This document shows positions 34,352 to 43,435 of a DNA stretch of 64,000 nt, one piece after another (positions within the stretch are counted from its first letter, which is position 1; every line of letters starts with the position of its first letter). The stretch is from Aplidium turbinatum (lineage: Eukaryota; Chordata; Ascidiacea; Aplousobranchia; Polyclinidae): NCBI GenBank assembly GCA_918807975.1, contig OU964920.1, positions 6,274,501 through 6,338,500 on the forward strand. Reading direction: 5' to 3'. A program made the translations under genes and the position numbers. The notes under the pieces were generated by a model that was not told where the DNA came from, did not search any database, and was given only the letters and a program-made list of their open reading frames with translations.

Positions 34352-36824
34352 CGGAATGGCCCGTTTCGGCGAGTCCGATTCGGCTAATCCGATTCGGCGA
34401 GTTCCCTATTCGGCGAGAGCCTTTTTCGGCGAGTGCCCTATTCGGCGAGTTTTTGAAATTTTATTTTTGAAAGGGAATTATCGGGTACCGCAGCCTAACT
34501 GTTTTCACATCGTTTTAACGTCGCTGAACGTGCTTGAATTCGTCATGTCCGTTCAGTTGTTTTTAAGGTAGAAGCGACAAAACGCGAACGTTAAAACGTG
34601 TTTGTGACCGAAGTAAGTTATTGAGTTGAAAGAAATTTGGCACGGTCGCAACACCTTCAGAAAAATTTAAGATGTGAAGGAAAAATAAAAAAAAGCAAAT
34701 GTTACAAAAAAAATCATGTTTATATCTATAAGTTAGTACTTTTGAATAGTTAAAATGATTAGTTTGGATCAACAAACGTGTGGCCTACAGCTTGGATTGA
34801 AAGGAAATTATCGGGTACCGTAGCCTAGTTATCCCTACCAGCAAAAATTTGTTCCAAGAACCCAGTTAGCCTAACAGTTCATTTTTACATTGTAGTAACA
34901 GAATGAAAAGACTAACCAAATGTGTGGCCTATCGTTTTAACGTCGCTAAACGTTGAAATCGTGTAGAAAAGAGAACTTTGATGACTAGGATACGTTGCAA
35001 GCCTTAAAGCAGCCGGCGGCCATCGCGGCAATAGCCGCTAAGTAGTGCTTGAATGACCGCCTGTGCTACCTCCTCCGTCGGCCACGTTTGGCCGCCGGTT
35101 TCTTCTAGCCAATTATTTAATTTCGCAATAGAATGATCGTGGATTAAATGTCGAAAATATGTAGTATCAAAAAGTGACGCAGAATTAGGTCAGCGCATCA
35201 TAGTCGCCACTGTTGTATTGAATATATCCAGCTGCGATCACCAGCGCTGTAAGTCTTGTTTGCAATTTCCGATGTTTATTTTAACGAAGTGTTAATCCGA
35301 AGTGCTAATTTACATCGGCTGGCAATATAGTCGTTTTTATATCGATTCAATGTTGTCGGATATTGAATCGTTGTTAAAACGGAGAACTAGATTAGTTGAC
35401 ATCCGTGGGTAAAACACGTGTCTTCATAGTTGAGAACGCTGTGGGTTAGTGACTTCCACCCTCAATGGTGACATCATATCGAAATAAATGGTCAGGTTTT
35501 ATGAAAGGCGGTATGCAGTTGAAATTGAAACAATTTACTGAGCTGCGAGCAGTTAAAACAATTTAGGGTCGTTAGATGGTCCCGCAAATACCGGATTACA
35601 ATCCTGATAAAGCATTTAATGCGTGGTACAACGATTCTATTGCAGGACGTCGCCCAGACTTCAACAACGCTAAGTGATCATTTTAACATTGTTGCAAGTT
35701 TAACGCTATTTACTTGTGCTATCGTTATTGTATTTTGGCCTCCAAGCACGCAGATTTGGCCGCCGAGAAGGAGCTCTCGGTAGGCCACGATGGCTGCCGG
35801 AAAAAAACACGAGTTTTAAGGCCTGCGTTGAAACTGAGAAACATTCACAGAAGTGCTTCGATACGTTGCATTTTTAAGATTATGCATTTTGAAGATAATG
35901 TATTCAGACGTTGAATCAATGCACAAATGAACTGTTAGGCTAAATGGGTTCTTGGAACAAATCGAAAGGCTTCTGTGAATGTTTCCCAGTTTCAACGTAT
36001 CCTAGTCAGCAAAGTTCTCTTTTCTACACGATTTCAACGTTTAGCGACGTTAAAACGATGTAAAAACGGCAATTTCTGCTGGTCGGGATAACTAGGCTAC
36101 GGTTCCCGATAATTTTCTTTCAATCCAAGCTGTAGGCCACACATTTGTTGATCCAAACTAATCATTTTAACTATTCAAAAGTACTAACTTATAGATTAAA
36201 CATGATTTTTTTTTGTAACATTTTCTTTTTTTCATTTTCCCTTCATTTCTTAAATTTTTCTGAAGGTGTTGCGACCGTGCCAAATTTCTTTCAACTCAAT
36301 AACTTACTTCGGTCACGAACACGTTTTAACGTTCGCGTTTTGTCGCTTCTACCTTTTTCTACACCTTTGCTATGTTGACGTGAATTGTTTTTGATATCAT
36401 GATCAAAAATAAAAAACAACTGAACTGACATGACGAATTTAAGCACGTTTTAACGTTCGCGTTTTGTCGCTTCTACCTTTGCTATGTTGACGTGTATTGT
36501 TTTTCATATGATGGTCAGAAATAAAAACAACTCAACTGAACTGACATAACGAATTTTAATTTAATAGTTCAAACATTTTATTTTTATTCCTTTCTGCACG
36601 ATTTCAACGTTTATTAGCAATTGTAATTATTATTGCCGCTAATTGTAATTGCCGTTATTAGCAAATGGCAATTATAATTAGGCTACGGTACCCGATAATT
36701 CCCTTTCAAAAATAAAATTTCAAAAACTCGCCGAATAGGGCACTCGCCGAAAAAGGCTCTCGCCGAATAGGGAACTCGCCGAATCGGATTAGCCGAATCG
36801 GACTCGCCGAATAGTAGCAGACCC
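34352..36824. mobile_element. N: fold-back element with TTCGGCGAGT subterminal repeats
   Basis: N is flanked by an exact 9-base duplication ATATATAGC (34343-34351 and 36825-36833). Its ends share an inverted repeat that holds five to six copies of a ttcggcgagt-type motif, followed by gggaattatcgggtacc. Inner matching parts include inverted LINE-tail blocks (34555-34700 and 36215-36430). Element R (35001-35823) sits in the middle. The 9-base duplication fits MULE-type insertion. No transposase is present. Confidence 0.8.
35001..35823 (+). repeat. R, copy 1: ~0.82-kb dispersed element
   Basis: It begins gccttaaagcagccggcggc and ends gagttttaaggc. Both ends hold a related inverted phrase (ccggcrgccatcgyggc). 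A second copy in the opposite direction lies at 48532-49347 in FNTA intron 1. No open frame is shared convincingly and no duplication was seen. Confidence 0.8.
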
Positions 36825-36833
36825 ATATATAGC

Positions 36834-37380
36834 AATTGAACGTGACTTATTTTACACAAAATATATGCATTACATTACTGGTATGCTAAAGAACTATGGC
36901 ATCAAATAGTCACCCAAGTTCGGAGAGATTAATGGCACTTGAAGATGATAATTCATTACTGAATTTATTTGTATTTTACAGTTGAATGAAGATGTGGAAG
37001 GTGGAAATTCGCCTATGACGGGGATATTCCCTTCGAAAAGTGGGGTATTACACCGACTTATTGCGCGCAATGAAATTAACAACCTTAATCTGCCTAATGC
37101 ATATCATGACTATTGTGAAGAAAGCTTATTGCTGGACTTGGACTGTGCAAGGTATACAGCAATCCATACAGAAACCCTCTACGAAGGCGCTTTTGAAGAA
37201 CTTTTCTAGACCCTTACTATGTTGACGTGTATTGTTTTCGCCGTAATGGTCAGTAACAAAAAAAACTTAACTAACTGCTGTATGCGTATGAGAAGTCATA
37301 TTTTTGCCACAAGACTTCTTACATGGTAGAAACAAAACAGCTAAACAATCGCATAAGCCGAACAGTGCACTACGTAGCAC
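36834..37380. other. Mostly unrecognised sequence with a short LINE-tail block
   Basis: About 37205-37280 resembles the 3' tail block (ctatgttgacgtgtattgtt, then aaaaaaaactt). The small open frames at 36982-37225 match nothing known to me. Confidence 0.4.
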
Positions 37381-38745
37381 TCTGAAAAGTATCATCATCA
37401 GTCGTTATCTCCGCCTGCGGCAGATTGCGCATCAACATGGCTTATTTGCTTCCAAGAGTGGCGATTTTGAGCCAACTTGCCCAGTGTCGTCAAGTGGAGT
37501 CCGGTCCATGATTGAATGTTGTCTTGCCATCGTTTTGGTTGTCTGCCACGTTTTCTTTTTCCTTCTACTTTGCCTTCGGTGCAAACTTTGCTGATTCCGA
37601 ATTGTGATCTTTTAGTGTGGCCGAACAGTTTTAAAACTTTTGATTTTATTATTGCTGCAATTGGATGTAGTTTTGTCATAGTTAGAAGATCTTCTATTTT
37701 TGTGTGATCAAGTAACCTTTTGTTGGTCATGCATCTCATGATGTGATTTTGGAAGGTAGTGAGTTTTTTCATTGTTGATGATGTCCAATTTACGCATTCT
37801 AGACCGTACAGCACGACTGGTAAAACGCAGGTGTTGAAAATTTTTGCTTTCAGTTTGATTGGGAGTCTATTGGATGTTAGAATCTTTTTGTTCTTTTCAA
37901 ATGCTGCCCAGCCTAAGCCAATTCGGTGTTGCACTGCAGTCTTTGGTTGCGGATAGTCGGTGGCCAAGATATATGAATTCTGGTACTTGTTCTATTTGTT
38001 TTCCATAGAGAGTGAGTTTGAGTGTGTTGTTAGTTTTGTCGGTTGTCATACATTTGGTTTTGGACACATTTATTTGGAGGCCGAATTTAGCAGTTTTTGA
38101 CAGAGCATCTAGGTATTCCTGCATTTTCAGTTTAGAATTATTCAAAATGGCCATATCGTCTGCGTAACTTAAGTTGGATATTACATGACCGCCGATGGTG
38201 AATCCAGTTGTACACTTATTTTCTGTTTCTGAGATTATTGCAGCCGCTACGATGCAAAACAGGATAGCAGACAAGACATCTCCTTGCTTAACACCTTTTA
38301 TAATATCAATTCGTCTGGTTGTTCCGATGTCTGTTTTGATTAGTGCTTTAGAGTCGTCGTACGTTGCTTTCAAGAGGTTGATGTATTTTTGGTCTGAAAA
38401 GTATAAGCAATTCTAAAAGCAAACATTGAAGGAGAATTCCTGTTGTATTTTGTTATCCGTTTTTGATTTGTACAATAAACATCATAGCATACTTTCATCG
38501 TATGCTTTTCAAGCTAAAAACTGTAGACTTGGTTCTTGAAAAGCCTTCCGCATTGAGCTGCAGCAAGGTTATTCCTTCCCTTACGACATTCGTTGATGTC
38601 CGCCCTAATAAGGGCGCTTGATCGGGGTCGGAATTAATCGGAGACTGCAACTCCATTTGCATGTTGTTTGCTTCAGATAAGCTTTGCTTTCTCTTTGCTA
38701 CTTGTCGGTTTGTTGTCATCAGTCGAAAGCTGATTTCATAGCATA
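37381..38745 (-). pseudogene. LINE remnant with YADDM reverse transcriptase, internally deleted
   Basis: The 5' part at 38495-38719 begins MTTNRQVAKRKQ and contains ITLLQLNAEGFSRTK, the usual start of the endonuclease domain. The RT part at 37897-38373 has IIKGVKQGDVLSAILFCIVA and LSYADDMAIL, then VSKTKCMTTD. The 3' part at 37398-37967 lies in another frame (LGWAAFEKNKKILTSNRLPI, KRKRGRQPKRWQDNI) and ends AAGGDND. Most of the endonuclease and the front of the RT are missing, and at least one frame slip lies near 37930. The KRKRGRQP-W-DNI ending is shared with the LINE at 55339-62503. Confidence 0.75.
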
Positions 38746-40422
38746 TTACTTTGAAGAATAAAATAGGCTTTCTATTAACACCATAACTTAAATAAAGTGC
38801 AGTATGCCAAAGTAGTTAGTCTAATGTTCACTCTCGACATTAGATCCCTTCACTGCAGAGTACTTTACCATATCTAAAGTTTTGGCGGTACTGCTAAACA
38901 TTCGAACTGCAGGCGCAGTATCACATACAACTCTTTGACGTTGTCGACCGAAGTAGTGTTCTGCGCCAGCAGCAAACGTTTCTCGAATTATTGCTGGTAA
39001 GGACAGGCATCTGAAGCTTTACTTAGTAGCATCTTCTCTCTATTGACATCCCCAACTAAATCTGAAAATCAATGACCTATATCATAAATAACATTTAACA
39101 ATGTATGTTACAATTAGCACACGTGTTCATCACTAATCAACTATACACAGGGATCATGCCAGATTAGTGAATCTTCTCAATATACGAGTACATTAGCAGT
39201 GAGCACCATATGCTTAAATTGCTAAATTAAAAAAAACAAAACATTATATGTGTGACACATTACATGATTCACTGGGCATAAGCTCTTAATTTTTACTAAT
39301 GTCAACCATCATGACATACAACATAAAATTATAGGCTACTATTTTATTATGTTGATCTTACCTGATGAAACTGTTTTTCCCACTGTGCTGTTGAAACAGA
39401 AAACCATTTGTTTTCACCACTTGGAACTTTGTACAAACAAAATCCCATATTTGTAGTGTTACATTGTGGTCAACAGCAGTTTATTCCACCACATTTACGC
39501 TTAACTTGTGACATTATCAATTTAAATAAGCATAACTAAGATAATAAGTAGACTAATTGACCTTCAAAAAATGACATGCTTAAGACAATAAAGAATAGGA
39601 AATTACAACACAAAGGAAATAAATAAAACATAACTTTTGTCAGCATAACGGGTAACGGCCTTAACTGGTCCATTCATTCAAATTTCCAGTCTGTACATAA
39701 TCAATTAAGATGCTATACATACAAGTTAAATCTCAGGACTTTTAACCTTGTGACTTTGTCGCTTTAAATTACTGAACCTGCATATTTACTGGTAGCCTAC
39801 CATACTCAAAATTGTCTTGCTAATGCTCTTTGTTTACAAATTATTTTTGGGAGTGACTATTTTGAGTGCCACAGATTGAAACATATCAACTTTTTGTTGT
39901 ATCACTAAATAAAACAACTTTATATGTACACTTTTTAAAAATAAGTGTCAACTGAATTAGTTGATTAATCAATGTTTTTGGAAATAATGCTGGCTAAGTA
40001 GCATCTGCCAATAACGGTAGGCCTACTAATTTCAAGCCTACTTCAGCTTAAAGCTTCCACAAATATTCAGTAATTAAACCAGGGCTTTAATTAAACCACA
40101 ATATCATGCAGTTTCACCGTTGATAGTTGGCAATATGCCTGTATTTGCATAGCCTACCTTCCAAGCAGATTCTATGATTTGACCACAGTCTCTAACTCTC
40201 TATATTAAAAACTTAAGACTAACTTAGTAGGATAATCTGGTAATAAGAAAAAATAGCCTAGGCCTATTTAGCGGTAATCTGCAAATAAGAATTTAGCCTA
40301 ACAACCTGCAGTTGACATTACTCGGTTAAGCCTGCCTAGTGCCTACTGCCTATGGACTTTTGGCTTCGACTTGCAAAAGTACTCTTCTACCACTTGAGGC
40401 GCTGTCTCAAATGCTAGGACAC
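38746..40422. other. U interior, no gene seen
   Basis: About 1.7 kb of AT-rich sequence with frequent stops on both strands. No repeat, RNA gene or protein motif was recognised. Confidence 0.45.
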
Positions 40423-40432
40423 TGCCTTGCAT

Positions 40433-40823
40433 GGTAGCCACTTTAGCAAGTCGAAATTCTGCCACTAAACTTGACTAGAATGAAACCGCCAACCAATCAT
40501 AAGCTACGATTTAAGTGACGTAAAAAATGGCGAAAAGAAGATGATAAAAAGCAAATTAAGTGATGGATTTTTTGTCAGCTGGTTGGCTTAGGGGTTAGGG
40601 CTAGAAAGTAGTCATTTCATTGACGCGGGTTCGATTCCCACCACTGCTATTGCTCTTTTTCTTCTGTAATTACCAAATAAAGTTCAAAACAAGCATTAAC
40701 TCTCTGGATGAGTGCTAGAAGGGTCACAATTGGACGGTAGCTTCTTATAACATGTTCTGATTGGTTGGCGGTTGCATTGTAGTCATTCGCAGTGGCAGAA
40801 TTTCGACTTGTTAAAGTGGCTAC
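40433..40823. mobile_element. T: 391-base inverted-repeat element enclosing a tRNA-like sequence
   Basis: T is flanked by an exact 10-base duplication TGCCTTGCAT (40423-40432 and 40824-40833). Its terminal repeats of about 75 bases start GGTAGCCACTTTAGCAAGTC on the left and GTAGCCACTTTAACAAGTC on the right (complement), followed by ccgccaaccaatca. The 10-base duplication and GGT start fit a MULE-type element. The centre holds a tRNA-like sequence at 40577-40648. Confidence 0.85.
40577..40648 (+). tRNA. tRNA-like sequence, probable pseudogene or SINE head
   Basis: The A box is TTGGCTTAGGGG and the B box is GGGTTCGATTCCC. The acceptor ends can pair as AGC-TGGT with ACCA-(CT)-GCT, with a two-base bulge. 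The anticodon stem is poor, so no amino acid can be assigned. It sits inside element T. Confidence 0.45.
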
Positions 40824-41073
40824 TGCCTTGCATAGCAACGCCATTGAGTCATTGACCTTCCAGACTAGTATTATAGAGACTGTGGTTTTAATGTTTCTAT
40901 TGTAAAAACACAGTAAAATTGTCAAAAAATCCACATCCATTCCGCTTTAACACCTTCACTCCGCCGCATTTCAGCATCCTTTTTTTCACCCTCTTTGTAG
41001 TAGTTGCGTCCGTTTTGTGACGTCATGTTGACCAGGGTGGCGGATTCTATACTTGCACCAGTTTCCTTCCATT

Positions 41074-41203
41074 ACAGATTCCTTGAACTTTACCCAACCC
41101 AGTCTTGCCCTTCTTGTCAAAGCTTTTTTTCCCATCCACCACTTCTATTTATCTGATCACCCAAACAACAGAAGTCTGTCTGTTTTCCAATTCCATGATA
41201 TTT
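41074..41203 (-). pseudogene. Small fragment of the PHD-bearing LINE
   Basis: The sequence tccttgaactttacccaacc and ccaccacttctatttatctg resembles 55880-56000 of the LINE at 55339-62503 (the LGDRINGSGG region). It is very short and decayed, just outside the right end of V. Confidence 0.6.
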
Positions 41204-42214
41204 AAAATACAATATTATTGAGAAAGCCACCTATGGTAATAAAAATTTAGATTTGAACTAACTGTCCACTTGACTCAAAATCGCCAAAAGCATTTTCGCT
41301 TTTCCGCATGACAAAATAGGCAGATTGGAAGTGAAATGTGAGTGCCGACTGCCGAGTGGTTATTTTGTGATTAAGACAAAGAGGTGAGACTGAGAGTTGC
41401 CAGACAAAAATATGACGATTTGATACAATGTTGCCAGATTACCACAAATAAAAAATTTTAAACAACTAATTTACAAAGTTATAAACAAACAAAGATGCTT
41501 TTACAATACATGTTTCGTAGACTATAAATTTAAACAAATTAATCATAAAAAGTTGATACAACATTTGGCTGATACAAAAACAAGCCAAAAACTTTGGCAA
41601 ATAGTCGAAAACGGATTTAAGGCATATATGTATTTTAACTCATATTTCTGGGTTATGTTTGTCATCTGCGTCTCGGTTTCAGAGAATCAGTGAACTCACC
41701 CAACCGTGGTCTAAAAGAGTAACTACTAATGCCTGAAAATCTGTGTTTTTGCTTGTGAATTTTACTGCAATAGACCTAGGCTATATGCATATCCAAGAAA
41801 CGCTTACAAGTAGAAAATTTTTCAAACATAAAAATCCACTTGTATATTACTTGCTTAGGAAAAAACATCGCATTTTTTTGGGTGAAGAAAATATGGTAGA
41901 AGGAAATATGGTGAAGAAAATAGAATAACCAATACGGGATGGTCTGTGGACTGATTTTAGGCATTTTGTCAATCTCGGTAACTGGCCCTGCGGTTCAAAG
42001 CTTGTTCTTATGAGGAAAATTGAGAAATACGGTACTTATTCGATGACTAATATAGTCTTTCGCTGCTTCCTGTCTGTTGTAGATTCTAGTTATGGTGCTA
42101 TTTTATTTGCATTGTCTATATTTTGTACCGTATACTTTTCTCGCAACAGACAAAATAAAAGGTTTCTCTCTCTCTCTCTCTCCTGTCTAATAGTAACACT
42201 AACCAACTTACTTT
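41204..42214. other. Intergenic stretch, no gene seen
   Basis: AT-rich sequence. A TC simple repeat at about 42166-42182 follows aaaataaaagg and may be the tail of an old retroelement. No coding region was recognised. Confidence 0.4.
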
Positions 42215-42721
42215 AGGGTCATTCCATGTCAACTCAACAGGTTTTTGGAAAAGTGCAAGCTCGACCCTCTTTTTTACGTTTCATTTTTACCTTGAAACTA
42301 ACCAGCTATACAAGTTAGTATATGAACTTTGTGCATTGAATAACTTGGACCAAAATACTTGTTCAGCGCTGCTTTGTGCTGGAATAGCCTACCCGAAACA
42401 GGTTTTTTGAAATAACTGCTTTTCTACTCAAGATAGGCACAATCACTGTTCAGAAAGCAGATAGGAAATCATGTTTTTTGCATCTTTTGACGCAAAAACT
42501 GTATATCTAGCTCCAGCAGTTTTTGAGATATGAAGATTTGGTATTTTGGGGGAGGGCGCAGAACTTCATGGGGAGAGGGCCACCCCTAAATCAATTTCAA
42601 ATTCAAAAATGTTTTGAAGGAGTTATTTTTTTTGACAACTTCACAATTTAAAAGGGTGTCCTCAGCAAAATTCAAAACATTTTCATGTTTGCCAAGTAAG
42701 CCACGGTTAGGCCTATGCGTC

Positions 42722-42870
42722 TATTCAAAGCTGATAATTCAAAGTGGTAAATTCAAAGCCGATAATTCAAAGATAACAGTTCAAAGCGGTCGATTGAAAG
42801 CCGATAATTCAAAGACGACAATTCCAAGCGGTCAATTGAAAGCCGACAATTGAAAGCAGGCAGTTCAAAG
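42722..42870 (+). repeat. Left subterminal minisatellite of the MULE
   Basis: About ten units of gccgataattcaaag-type sequence with small variations (cgg/ccg, aat/cag). They are inverted relative to the array at 46140-46320. Confidence 0.85.
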
Positions 42871-43435
42871 TTGACGATAATTAATCCGCTTGATTGGAAA
42901 AGTCAATAATTGAAATTAATTAATCTTATTGTGATGTGATAAGAGTGCGAGCTCATACTGTACTCAAAAGTCCATCGTTTTGCAATGCTGAAGTTAGTCA
43001 GAAGTCGAACAAGGAGTAGTGTAACGCTTCTGTGTTGGTGAGATGACGCTGCTGGGTTGAGGTGTGATGACGCTGCTGAGTTTGAAGTAAGGCTTCTGGG
43101 TTGAGGGGTAGACGTTGCTGGTTGGATTGACTTGAAAGCAACACTAGACTTGGGAAATCATCTTGTATTGCGTCAGTTGTTGCAGCAGCGATCAGAGCGA
43201 ATTCAGAAAGCGTCACGTCTTGCCATAAGAAACGTGTTGATCGAAAAAAGGAAGATTCATACCTAGTCTCTTAATTTATATGTTAAACAATATTCATCCG
43301 CAGGTTGCAAGGCGCAAAGCTAATTAAATAATAATTGAAACTTGAAAGGGCTAAACAATTGAATTATGAGAGCGTTGGACTGCACTGCAGAATAATGGCT
43401 GGTGACGAATATAAGACAGCAGTCGGTACAGTAGT
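42871..43435. other. 5' region of the MULE transposase gene
   Basis: Sequence between the subterminal array and the transposase start. It probably contains the promoter, but no box is clear enough to call. Confidence 0.4.

Larger units (their letters stand above)
23296..40884. mobile_element. U: 17.6-kb region bounded by inverted repeats, inserted in V
   Basis: The ends are inverted repeats of about 30 bases beginning CACAGTCTCTATA and continuing ACTAGTCTGGAAGG. The flanks are GGTTTAAT (23288-23295) and GTTTTAAT (40885-40892), an 8-base duplication with one difference. The joined flanks restore the V sequence found uninterrupted near 20035. The interior holds a hAT element, LINE fragments, a pogo-like element, fold-back N and element T. 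U's own gene content was not recognised; most of its length is later insertions. Confidence 0.7.
19529..41059. mobile_element. V: second fold-back element of the W family, carrying U
   Basis: The ends are inverted repeats starting GGTGCAAGTATAGAATCCGC (19529) and its complement ending at 41059. The match continues through acgcaactactac and ggatgctgaaa. The left copy is interrupted by a SINE at 19630-19937. V itself is about 3.9 kb; the rest is the insert U (23296-40884). TGACGTCA lies at 41018-41025; the left counterpart is TGATGTCA. The arms are ~390-base units similar to those of W. No flanking duplication was seen. Confidence 0.75.

Noticed and set aside
34352-36824. CGGCGAGT repeats as a CpG island or bacterial contaminant
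   Set aside because: The motif is mirrored at both ends of a fold-back with a 9-base duplication, which explains it as a mobile element.
40577-40648. A functional nuclear tRNA gene
   Set aside because: The acceptor needs a bulge and the anticodon stem does not pair, so it is listed only as tRNA-like.
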